Source of the DNA: Deltaproteobacteria bacterium
GTDB taxonomy: Bacteria; Bdellovibrionota; JACOXK01; 2-02-FULL-40-11
Reading direction: 5' to 3'
Assembly (NCBI GenBank): GCA_016198185.1
Contig: JACQJD010000080.1
Span: forward strand, 1 to 56,183
DNA: 56,183 nucleotides
The notes under the pieces are model-generated. The model did no database searches and was not told the origin of the DNA. It saw only the letters and a list, made by a program, of their open reading frames with translations. This document shows, piece by piece, positions 26,386 to 33,512 of the stretch (its first letter is position 1; each line of letters starts with the position of its first letter). The translations under genes were made by a program, and so were the position numbers.

Positions 26386-28242
26386 TTATTCTTCCTCGCC
26401 AAAATCACTTTTTCGTCGTTTTACCGTCCACCCTTGGGGCAGACGCAATCCTTTTTGTTCAATTTCCATAACAAAATGCGGGAGATGCTCGGTCTTGATA
26501 AAATCGCCATAAACGCGACCTTGGGCATCAATCCCTTTTTGCTTAAACACAACAATATCTTTAATTTGAATATGATCTCCCTCAATGCCCATCACTTCAC
26601 TGATATGTGTAATTCTACGAGATCCATCTGAAAAGCGCGCAATTTGAACAATTAAATTCACAGCCGATGCAATCTGTTCACGAATGGCTCGAGAAGGAAG
26701 ATCCATCCCCGCCATCATGACCAACGTTTCCAATCGCGAGAGACAATCTCTGGGGTTATTGGCATGCACCGTCGTTAAAGATCCATCGTGGCCTGTGTTC
26801 ATGGCTTGCAACATGTCTAACGCTGCGCCATCTCGACACTCTCCCACCACAATACGATCGGGGCGCATCCGAAGGGTATTTCTCACCAAATCTCGAATCG
26901 TAATGGCCCCTTTGCCTTCGATATTGGGCGGCCGACTTTCCAATCGACACACATGCGGCTGCGTTAAACGCAATTCAGCAGAATCTTCGACGGTAATAAT
27001 GCGATCAGAAGCAGGAATAAAAGAAGAAAGCACATTGAGCAGGGTTGTTTTTCCGGTGCCCGTCCCCCCCGAAACCACAATATTTTGACGTGATTCAGTT
27101 GCCGCTCTTAAAAAATCTGCGATTTCATCTGTTAAAGATCCAAATCGAATGAGATCTTGAATCGAAAAGGGTGTCTTTGAAAATTTACGAATGGTTAACA
27201 CAGGTCCGGTCAAAGAAAGCGGTGGAATAATGGCGTGCACCCGAGAGCCATCCGGAAGCCTGGCATCACAATAAGGCGTCTTTTCATCAATCCGTCTTCC
27301 CAAAGGCGCAACAATTCTTTCGATAATTCCCAAGAGCTGTTCATCACTTGTAAAATTGAGGGGCACCAATTGAATCTTTCCATTTTTTTCAATGTAGATC
27401 TGGTCTTTGCGATTAACCATAATTTCTGTGACGGCAGGATCTGCAAGCAACTTTTCCAAAGCCCCCAAACCCAGCGCTTCATCTAAAATATCTTGCACAA
27501 ATAACCTGGCAGCCGTGCGATCTGCGATTGCAATATTTTCACGTTGCATAATGGCTAAGATCGCTTGTTTGGTGCGTTGTCTTAAAAGAGCTATTTTTTT
27601 TGGGTCATTCCCAGTTTCGGTATCAAGCTTTTTAAGGTTTAATTCTTCAACCAATTGATCTAAAATTTTTCTTTTTAATTTAACTTGGGGATCTTTCCCA
27701 ACCACCTCCGGCTTTACCACACGAGGTTGAATGGAACTGTAGGTTGGGCCTTCCGTTCCTGTTGCCTGAAGAATTTCATTTTGAGCAATCTCTACAATGT
27801 GTTTGGACAACAAAACGTCTTTTAACTTCATCACATATTTGGCCGGTAAGCTTTGGGGGTAGCTGGCAATCAAGGTCACGTGTTCTTGCTCAGCTTGAGC
27901 CACCAAGGCATGCTGCGGGATTGCCCCTAAAATATTACATGCCAGTTGTGCCTTTATCCGATGGGGGTCCATTTTTTGTGCCACATCGTATTCATTAAAC
28001 ACCACAAAAATTCGGTCTCTGCGAATTTTAGAAGAAAGCTCGTCAATGAGCGTTCTCGTTTGGACCAAACTTTTTTCATCGGTCGGGGTTGTCACCAACA
28101 GTGCCGAGGCCAGTGGTAATTTCTGAATCTCTTCGCTGACTTGAACTGGAACACGTTCCAAATCAAATGCCGCTTGTAAATTTTTAGCCAACATCGTTTT
28201 CCCACTTTTGGCAATCCCTGCAATGACTAAAAGAGATTTCAT
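26386..28242 (-). CDS. fused CpaE-like / CpaF ATPase of the Tad pilus
   Basis: The C-terminal two thirds (about 185-618) are a standard CpaF/TadA secretion ATPase: EIMVNRKDQIYIEKNGK, DARLPDGSRVHAIIPP, Walker A GGTGTGKT (392-399), RPPNIEGKGAITIRDLVRN, VGECRDGAALDMLQAMNTGHDGS and the His-rich TTVHAN. The first 155 residues are a separate domain with a P-loop GIAKSGKT (9-16), a VVFNEYD segment and ILGAIPQHALVAQAE, resembling a shortened MinD/CpaE (TadZ) NTPase that lacks the switch regions. No free cpaE is in the operon, so localisation and motor functions may be joined in one chain. Confidence 0.88.
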   Translation of the reverse strand: MKSLLVIAGIAKSGKTMLAKNLQAAFDLERVPVQVSEEIQKLPLASALLVTTPTDEKSLVQTRTLIDELSSKIRRDRIFVVFNEYDVAQKMDPHRIKAQLACNILGAIPQHALVAQAEQEHVTLIASYPQSLPAKYVMKLKDVLLSKHIVEIAQNEILQATGTEGPTYSSIQPRVVKPEVVGKDPQVKLKRKILDQLVEELNLKKLDTETGNDPKKIALLRQRTKQAILAIMQRENIAIADRTAARLFVQDILDEALGLGALEKLLADPAVTEIMVNRKDQIYIEKNGKIQLVPLNFTSDEQLLGIIERIVAPLGRRIDEKTPYCDARLPDGSRVHAIIPPLSLTGPVLTIRKFSKTPFSIQDLIRFGSLTDEIADFLRAATESRQNIVVSGGTGTGKTTLLNVLSSFIPASDRIITVEDSAELRLTQPHVCRLESRPPNIEGKGAITIRDLVRNTLRMRPDRIVVGECRDGAALDMLQAMNTGHDGSLTTVHANNPRDCLSRLETLVMMAGMDLPSRAIREQIASAVNLIVQIARFSDGSRRITHISEVMGIEGDHIQIKDIVVFKQKGIDAQGRVYGDFIKTEHLPHFVMEIEQKGLRLPQGWTVKRRKSDFGEEE

Positions 28243-29753
28243 TATTTCACCCTAAATTTTCGTTTTAAGTCTTTGGCGCCCTCGGAAGCCGTTTGTAAAA
28301 TCTCCGGGGTCACAAAAATCACAAATTGACTTTTATTGTTTTGAAAAGATTTCGAACGATACAGATTAAATAACAGATTTTCATTATTCGCTAAGCTCGA
28401 AGGAATGCGATTGTAATTCGATGCTAAATTATTTGAAACAATTCCACCAATAGCGGCACTTTCTCCGGAATTCACAATAAGAACCGTATTAATGTTATTG
28501 AGCGAAATAGAGGGTTGCCCACGCTCATTAAAATCAATGACGGCTTTTAATTTAAATGCAATGTTGAGCCTCACTTGGGTGGAGTCTTCGAGTGTGGTGG
28601 GGAGAATTTCCATGGTAAGTCCTACATCTTGAAACTCGGTTCCTTGCTGAGTCGCGCCACCAGAGGTTGAAAAAACAGTAATGGGGATTTGTGTTGCATT
28701 CTCCAGTTTCCCCGTCGAATTGTTTTGAACGACGAGTGTGCTCGACTCTAACACACGTGCATGTCCATGGGTTTTGGCTTTGTTTAATTTTGGGATTAAA
28801 CTTGAAACCGTTGCCGTTACCGTCGTTGCTAAATTTCCCTTTTTAAGTTCAATGGTTGATTCATCTTGAATGCCGGGAGACCAATTAAAAGCAAAATTCT
28901 TAGCATAGTTTTTACTGAGCTCCACATAATGGGTGGTAATCCGAACCAATTTTTCCGGCTGAGCTGCAGGCTTTGCTTTGACCACCAACAAATTTACAAC
29001 GACTGGCGGACCCCCACTGGGTTTTTCAATGACACCTTCTTTTTCTGCTTGGGTCACAAAAATATCTGGCACATAGGTCTTAGCGGTTTCAATGGCAAGC
29101 ACGGCATTTCGATTTTCATCGCCATCCGGCCCTCGTTCCACGGTCCCTTCCACCAAAAACTTTTGGTTCACGGCTCTGACCCGAACTTCTTTATGGCCCA
29201 TTTTGTGAATGTCTTCTTGCATTTTGTCTGCAATGATTTTTTGGGCCACAGGACTGAGTGTTGCAATCACCCCCAGTTCTTCCTTCGAGTATTGATTGGC
29301 GACGGTAATGATTCGATTGAGATGCGCAGGAAGCAAAATTTCACCATCAATTAACACTTTTTTCCCAATGATTTTAATTTTGACCCCTTCAACGTCTTTT
29401 AATAAATCTCTCAATTCTGCTGCTACTTTGGCCCGATCACTGACAATGACCGTAATGGTAATGACCACCCGGTTTCGCTTTTCAAGATCTTGAATCGTCA
29501 CAGAGGTATTCCCATTTTTCTTTGGAACCAGCGTAATTTGTTTTTGTTCGCGCAAAGCAATAAAGTTACAAACGCTGGGATTGCCCACAATAATGTTGCC
29601 AGGGGTAAAATCCAAATCAATGGTCTTGGTAACCCCTGCCGTTAGTGTCTCGATCATAGCTTTTACAGGAAGTTTTTCTTGAGAAAAACTCTGATGTGAC
29701 CATCCCAAGATGATCATCAAAATGAAAAATGGAACTCTAGACGTTGGTTTCAT
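28242..29753 (-). CDS. cpaC: Tad secretin CpaC/RcpA
   Basis: The outer-membrane channel for the pilus. The 503-residue protein has a signal peptide (to about 24), an N-terminal pilus-secretin domain (about 33-105: GNIIVGNPSVCNFIALREQ, TSVTIQD), a BON-like region (about 125-200), and the secretin domain (about 265-480) with the GGIVSNNLASNYNRIPSSL and FVIFVTPEI signatures. Its stop and the ATPase ATG share one nucleotide. It has no lipobox, so a separate pilotin or none is used. Confidence 0.93.
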   Translation of the reverse strand: MKPTSRVPFFILMIILGWSHQSFSQEKLPVKAMIETLTAGVTKTIDLDFTPGNIIVGNPSVCNFIALREQKQITLVPKKNGNTSVTIQDLEKRNRVVITITVIVSDRAKVAAELRDLLKDVEGVKIKIIGKKVLIDGEILLPAHLNRIITVANQYSKEELGVIATLSPVAQKIIADKMQEDIHKMGHKEVRVRAVNQKFLVEGTVERGPDGDENRNAVLAIETAKTYVPDIFVTQAEKEGVIEKPSGGPPVVVNLLVVKAKPAAQPEKLVRITTHYVELSKNYAKNFAFNWSPGIQDESTIELKKGNLATTVTATVSSLIPKLNKAKTHGHARVLESSTLVVQNNSTGKLENATQIPITVFSTSGGATQQGTEFQDVGLTMEILPTTLEDSTQVRLNIAFKLKAVIDFNERGQPSISLNNINTVLIVNSGESAAIGGIVSNNLASNYNRIPSSLANNENLLFNLYRSKSFQNNKSQFVIFVTPEILQTASEGAKDLKRKFRVK

Positions 29754-29754
29754 C

Positions 29755-30606
29755 TTAATACACCGGTGTTACTTCCGTCCCCCGAAATTCTAGCCAACGC
29801 GGCTGACGTTGAATTTTAACACCCTCTTGTCCTTGCGAACTTCTGGGCCCCAAAATCTTTTCGGCCGTGGTCGTAAAGAGTGTTTCAATCGACCGGTCGT
29901 CTGAATTTCGAAGCGATAGGAAAATGCTTCCTTCGCCACTGGTCAGTAAAAAAACAATCCCTTGGGCTTCATCGGGCGAAAGCTCGAGTGTCGCATTGGT
30001 AAACCGAGTATCGGTTCTCAGATCTCGCTTTACTTCTTTTCCCGTAATGGGATCTTGAAGTGTTTCGGTGGGAACAGAAGCCACCACATACCGTCCGGTT
30101 GCCAACACCAAAATATCTTGAAGCACGGTTTTGACTTCACGTTTTTCACGATCCCCCGCACCATAATCAATCGATGATAAAACATCCACACGATCGCCAG
30201 GGCGAATGAGTCTTGCCACACCATGAATATCGGTTACCGGTACCGTCATCGCTCGTTTTCCTTTGCTCACGCGCGTCGATAACTTTCCTTGAGTTTCTTC
30301 AAATAAAAGTTTGTTTTGGAGCAGTTGTTCCCCTTTTTTAATGGGCACGGTGGTAATCAGGCCCACCACATCTTTGATTTCTGAAAAGGTTCCTGGCTGA
30401 ACATAGTTTTGAGGAACCGAATCCACTCTAACCATGGTTTCATCCAAGGTCGTAAGCGCATTGATGTCTTGATTGGCCACCACAATTTTTTTGGGTGTTG
30501 CCAGCTGTAAGAGCGACGACTTCTGTTGATTGACAAATGACCAAATGAGCGCAATCGCCAAAATGGCCATTACAACTGAAATTAGAATCGCACGTGGATT
30601 ACTCAT
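29755..30606 (-). CDS. cpaB: Tad assembly protein CpaB/RcpC
   Basis: CpaB is a periplasmic SAF-domain protein that assists the secretin. The 283-residue product has an N-terminal membrane anchor (about 7-24), the SAF domain (about 40-105) with VVANQDINALTTLDETMV and VPIKKGEQLLQNKL, and the RcpC domain (about 115-215) with GVARLIRPGDRVDVL. It starts 12 nt after the upstream pseudopilin and ends 1 nt before cpaC. Confidence 0.93.
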   Translation of the reverse strand: MSNPRAILISVVMAILAIALIWSFVNQQKSSLLQLATPKKIVVANQDINALTTLDETMVRVDSVPQNYVQPGTFSEIKDVVGLITTVPIKKGEQLLQNKLLFEETQGKLSTRVSKGKRAMTVPVTDIHGVARLIRPGDRVDVLSSIDYGAGDREKREVKTVLQDILVLATGRYVVASVPTETLQDPITGKEVKRDLRTDTRFTNATLELSPDEAQGIVFLLTSGEGSIFLSLRNSDDRSIETLFTTTAEKILGPRSSQGQEGVKIQRQPRWLEFRGTEVTPVY

Positions 30607-30618
30607 GATTTTCCCCCT

Positions 30619-30957
30619 TTAATTGCATGTGACCGTCCGACAAATGCCGATGATCGTCTCAATCGGCCTTTCATCTTCGGCATCCCCTGCATTGAGAAAT
30701 GGAATGCCCGATGTGCGAACCCGAGGTGATGTTCCCAAGGCTCGCTGTTTATTCCCCAAAGAAGGCATATTGACGTTGTGATCGAGTGTTTGTGTTAAAA
30801 ACCGATCCCGAACATTTTCTTGTGTGGTAATGGCGGCCTGAATACACTCAAAAACATATAAATTAAAAAGAATGAGAAAAATAAAAAAGGGCACCAAAAT
30901 AATAAATTCAATCATGGCCTGTCCTTTATTCGTCGGTATCACTTTTTTCTTATTCAT
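30619..30957 (-). CDS. TadE/TadF-like pseudopilin
   Basis: The start is taken as ATG 30957, which overlaps the preceding stop by 8 nt and follows AAGGGG; a longer upstream frame would add a polar tail unlike a prepilin leader. The 112-residue product has the leader MNKKKVIPTNKG and then QAMIEFIILVPFFIF, the G|Q...E5 pattern cut by a prepilin peptidase of the CpaA type, followed by a hydrophobic helix and a C-terminal domain with one cysteine pair near the end (GICRTVTCN). It probably primes or stabilises the pilus. Confidence 0.8.
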   Translation of the reverse strand: MNKKKVIPTNKGQAMIEFIILVPFFIFLILFNLYVFECIQAAITTQENVRDRFLTQTLDHNVNMPSLGNKQRALGTSPRVRTSGIPFLNAGDAEDERPIETIIGICRTVTCN

Positions 30958-31408
30958 TGTCCAACACCCCTTCTGATTGACTTCGAACTTCCGCGGGTCC
31001 CGGCTCACGGGTGAATGGGGAGGCAACCGTCAATGTTTGTAAGGGATTTCCAAGCGTCCCCAATAAAGGAATGTAACTGAGCACCTGATACGTTAATTCA
31101 ATGCGTTCTCCCGCAGCATCTCGAATGACGTGTTGTCCTGGAATCGTCAGCGGCGATGCCAAAAATCCCAACCGATTGTTTTGGGGGGAACCCACAAGCT
31201 CTGACAAATATAGAGAACTATTTCCCGAAACAGACTCTGACCTTGCTGTCATAAAACCTGCATACCGCATGACATGAGAAGCAACGTACGTCAGGGACAA
31301 CTGAACATGAGCCAAAATCAAAAATAAAAGCAGGACAAAAATGAACAAGAACTCTGTTAAGGATTGTCCTTTTTTATTTTTAAGATATGGTTGACACAAC
31401 ACGTTCAT
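30950..31408 (-). CDS. TadE-like pseudopilin
   Basis: A 152-residue protein with leader MNVLCQPYLKNKKG followed by QSLTEFLFIFVLLLFLIL (cleavage after Gly14, Glu at +5), the TadE signature. The mature domain of about 110 residues is Ser/Pro-rich. The ATG at 31408 lies 6 nt behind the previous gene. Together with the next gene it likely forms a minor-pilin pair, as TadE/TadF do. Confidence 0.8.
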   Translation of the reverse strand: MNVLCQPYLKNKKGQSLTEFLFIFVLLLFLILAHVQLSLTYVASHVMRYAGFMTARSESVSGNSSLYLSELVGSPQNNRLGFLASPLTIPGQHVIRDAAGERIELTYQVLSYIPLLGTLGNPLQTLTVASPFTREPGPAEVRSQSEGVLDNE

Positions 31409-31414
31409 TTTTTG

Positions 31415-31588
31415 TTACCGAAACTCGCGCCCCGTGTTCAGTTGACGTTCGATGACATCCGCTTTCAGACGCGGGGCTGCCTGTTGAAAAATATCTACAA
31501 AAAAAAGACTGAGTCGCCACGCGATCATCACCACAAACGTCACAAGCAACATATACTCAACGATGGTCTGACCGCTGTGCGCTTTCAT
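31415..31588 (-). CDS. second Flp/TadE-like prepilin
   Basis: ATG 31588 is chosen because it leaves the short leader MKAHSG before QTIVEYMLLVTFVVM, with Glu at +5 and the Tyr typical of Flp-type pilins; an earlier ATG at 31633 would overlap flp and give an unusual leader. At 57 residues it is Flp-sized, but its C-terminal part (FFVDIFQQAAPRLKADVIERQL) differs from the first pilin. It may be a second pilin subunit or a short pseudopilin. Confidence 0.7.
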   Translation of the reverse strand: MKAHSGQTIVEYMLLVTFVVMIAWRLSLFFVDIFQQAAPRLKADVIERQLNTGREFR

Positions 31589-31601
31589 GGATAAACGTGG
31601 A

Positions 31602-31784
31602 TTAGCCACCGCCCCCCATGGAACTAATTGCATTTCGAATTTTGTCCGTCACTTGCCCCACCAATCCTTGAAATTGAGGCTGAAACAATTTGAACAAAAT
31701 CATGACAATCCCCACCACAAATACAATCATGAGAATGTATTCCAGTGTATTTTGTCCTTTATGATTTCGAAGTAACTGTCGCAT
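31602..31784 (-). CDS. flp: Flp-type major pilin
   Basis: A 60-residue prepilin, the likely major subunit of the Tad pilus. The leader MRQLLRNHKG is followed by QNTLEYILMIVFVVGIVMILF with Glu5-Tyr6 after the Gly-Gln cleavage site, then an amphipathic helix (KLFQPQFQGLVGQVTDKIR) and a Gly-rich end. The ATG at 31784 has AAGGAGG 5-7 nt upstream. It is the first gene of the operon running to 23849. Confidence 0.88.
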   Translation of the reverse strand: MRQLLRNHKGQNTLEYILMIVFVVGIVMILFKLFQPQFQGLVGQVTDKIRNAISSMGGGG

Positions 31785-31902
31785 GTTTCCTCCTTATAGG
31801 AAATGGATGTACGTTGGGTACACCCTCGTTCTGTTTTCTTTTCGGTAAAAATACGACAAAGCTTAAATAAGGTTATCTCCACGCACGTTCCACCTTACTT
31901 TT

Positions 31903-31931
31903 ATTATAACCAAGGTCAGAAAGACCACAAG
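31903..31931 (-). promoter_or_regulatory. possible promoter of the Tad operon
   Basis: A perfect TATAAT (31908-31903) with a poor -35 (CTTGTG at 31931-31926, 17-nt spacer). The start near 31896 would give a leader of about 110 nt before flp. The weak -35 suggests an activator or low basal use. The rest of the 316-nt gap to 32100 holds the promoter of the divergent gene. Confidence 0.35.
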
Positions 31932-31993
31932 GTAGGGCTATAAACCCCTCTATGGACTTGCACATTAAAATTTCATTAAATTTTGGCGAAGAT

Positions 31994-32021
31994 TTGACAT
32001 CTTTGCCTTTATTTGTATAAA
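31994..32021 (+). promoter_or_regulatory. sigma-70 promoter for the secreted HNH gene
   Basis: TTGACA (31994-31999), 16-nt spacer, TATAAA (32016-32021). The start near 32028 leaves a leader of about 73 nt before ATG 32101, which has AAGGAGGAG close upstream. Confidence 0.7.
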
Positions 32022-32100
32022 ATTTTGGTAATTCTTATATGTCGAAAATAGGGTTCGGCGTTTCTACAAGTCACCTTAAATGACTTACTAAGGAGGAGAT

Positions 32101-32592
32101 ATGCAAAATAGGGTCGTCGTTGCTATCGTAAAGGCGTGTTTTGTTATTGCCTTTTCTTTAACGGTCACGCTGGCTTTCTCATACCCCTTGATCCCTGATC
32201 CAGAAATCACCCAGGGAGATCTTTGCACAGAAGATAACCCTGATTTTGCAAAGTATCGGTATCAAGAAAACATCCCTTATTGTCAACGTAACGTCAGCAA
32301 AGCCAGACGAGAAAAAATCTATGAAAAATACAATATCCCCTCCCATTGCAGATATCTGTATACGATAGATCATTTTATTCCACTCTCTATTGGCGGTAGC
32401 AATGCGGATCAGAATCTTTGGCCAGAACATGTTTTGGTAAAAGCCACACGGCCAAAGTTAGAAGAGGAGATTTACCTAGCACTGGCACAGGGAGAATTAA
32501 ACCAACAAGAAGCAATCGATATTATTATCAAAGAGAAAACCACAGAGCAACAAAGCCCCCCGGATAATAACAGCAAAGGTGAATGTAACTAA
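32101..32592 (+). CDS. exported HNH-nuclease-like protein
   Basis: A 163-residue protein with a signal peptide (about 1-27) and an HNH-type core: TIDHFIPLSIGGSNADQNLWPEH, with Asp90-His91, Asn105 and His110 as the likely metal and catalytic set. Three mature cysteines (about 42, 61, 83) fit disulfides outside the cytoplasm. Small exported HNH proteins of this type are widespread and poorly studied; degradation of extracellular DNA for nutrients, or killing of neighbours, are both possible. No immunity gene was recognised. It has its own strong promoter and ribosome site. Confidence 0.8.
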   Translation: MQNRVVVAIVKACFVIAFSLTVTLAFSYPLIPDPEITQGDLCTEDNPDFAKYRYQENIPYCQRNVSKARREKIYEKYNIPSHCRYLYTIDHFIPLSIGGSNADQNLWPEHVLVKATRPKLEEEIYLALAQGELNQQEAIDIIIKEKTTEQQSPPDNNSKGECN

Positions 32593-32777
32593 CAGGGATC
32601 GCTTAAGCATGTCACCCCGAATGCTGGTGAGGGGTTTCATCGATGTATCCCAGAGTATAGTTGATGAGACATTCCGAGCGCCCCCGGCCTTTGCCGGGAC
32701 AGGCTCCGGGCAAGGAATTTTCACCGCTTATTAGATTGAAAGAGAAAGTTATTTCTTCAACGGAAACAGCGATATTT
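32593..32777. other. intergenic region between convergent genes with CCCGGC hairpin
   Basis: It includes CCCGGCCTTTGCCGGG (a 6-bp GC stem with 4-nt loop near 32683-32698) followed by another GGCTCCGGG, and a CACCCCGAATGCTGGTG stretch that looks like a remnant of a dispersed repeat. It probably stops transcription from both sides, though no U-tract follows. Confidence 0.35.
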
Positions 32778-33092
32778 CTAAGCTGCTTTTTTCTCTGGAG
32801 TAACATTAAGTGCCAGTTGATAACCTAGGGCCTTAAGAATTTTATAAATGGTATCAAACGTTGGAGCTCTCCTTTGATCACCTTTCTCAAGGCGAGCAAT
32901 GAGAGGTTGTTTGACCTGAGCTCGTTTGGCAAGCTCAAGTTGAGACAATCCAGATCTTGCTCGAAGATCAGAAATTAAATGAGCCGCTTGAAGATAAAAT
33001 TTTTGCTCATCAAATAGTATTTTTAAGGATTTATCTCTTTTAAGTTGTCTTGCGATAATCGTTTCTAATGAAACACTTTTTATTTTTTTCAT
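32778..33092 (-). CDS. XRE-family antitoxin (HigA-like)
   Basis: A 104-residue protein with a C-terminal XRE helix-turn-helix (about 43-98): LRARSGLSQLELAKRAQVKQPLIARLEKGDQ and the closing TFDTIYKILKALGYQL. The N-terminal part is likely the toxin-binding segment. The order toxin first, antitoxin second with a 4-nt ATGA overlap is that of HigBA-type modules. It probably represses the promoter through the palindrome at 33431-33452. Confidence 0.88.
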   Translation of the reverse strand: MKKIKSVSLETIIARQLKRDKSLKILFDEQKFYLQAAHLISDLRARSGLSQLELAKRAQVKQPLIARLEKGDQRRAPTFDTIYKILKALGYQLALNVTPEKKAA

Positions 33093-33427
33093 GAAAGGAC
33101 CTCCTTGAGTCGTTTTCTAGCCACATCTAACTCATGTTTAGGGGCTTTTTGCCCCTGTTTCTTATACGAATGTAAAACATGCAGGTGATCAGAAGAAAGC
33201 ATTACATAGAAAAATCGCCATCCTCCTCCTCGCGTTCTTATTTTTATCTCCCAGAGCTTTCCTTCAATAGGTCTAAACTGACATCCCATGGCATTCAAAC
33301 CATACTTTTTAATATCCTCAAAAACAGCCAAGATGTGAGCTTTATCTTCCCTGCTCAAATCCTTTAAAAAGTCCTCAAAATAATTCCTACCTGAATGCGA
33401 ACTTTGAAATGTAATTTTCACTGCCAT
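33089..33427 (-). CDS. RelE/HigB-superfamily toxin (Gp49-like)
   Basis: A 112-residue protein of the phage-derived Gp49-like/HigB family, expected to cleave mRNA at the ribosome. Visible features are the N-terminal helical hairpin (GRNYFEDFLKDLSREDKAHI), FRPIEGKLWEIKIRT and WRFFYVMLSSDHLHVLHSYKKQGQKAP, which match the conserved beta strands of that family. The ATG at 33427 lies 3 nt from the -10 box, so the message would be leaderless. It forms an operon with the XRE antitoxin. Confidence 0.88.
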   Translation of the reverse strand: MAVKITFQSSHSGRNYFEDFLKDLSREDKAHILAVFEDIKKYGLNAMGCQFRPIEGKLWEIKIRTRGGGWRFFYVMLSSDHLHVLHSYKKQGQKAPKHELDVARKRLKEVLS

Positions 33428-33429
33428 CA

Positions 33430-33457
33430 GAATATAACCACATGGTTATATTGTCAA
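33430..33457 (-). promoter_or_regulatory. toxin-antitoxin promoter with operator palindrome
   Basis: TTGACA (33457-33452) is followed by TATTCT at 33435-33430 (16-nt spacer) or TATATT at 33436-33431 (15-nt). The palindrome AATATAACCA-CA-TGGTTATATT (33431-33452, perfect 10-bp arms) fills the space between -35 and -10, the usual place for autorepression. The predicted start is at or within a few nt of the toxin ATG. Confidence 0.7.
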
Positions 33458-33474
33458 GGAATTTTTCAGGGAGA

Positions 33475-33503
33475 TTGTCATTTTAACAAAAGAGTTATAT
33501 AAA
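33475..33503 (+). promoter_or_regulatory. sigma-70 promoter giving a leaderless transcript
   Basis: TTGTCA (33475-33480), 17-nt spacer, TATAAA (33498-33503). The predicted start near 33510 leaves about 3 nt before ATG 33513, and no Shine-Dalgarno is present there. Confidence 0.6.
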
Positions 33504-33512
33504 GCCTCGTCC

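Noticed and set aside
31602-31775. Plus-strand frames opposite the pilin genes
   Set aside because: The minus strand carries four prepilins with ribosome sites and a conserved cleavage pattern; the opposite frames show no domain.
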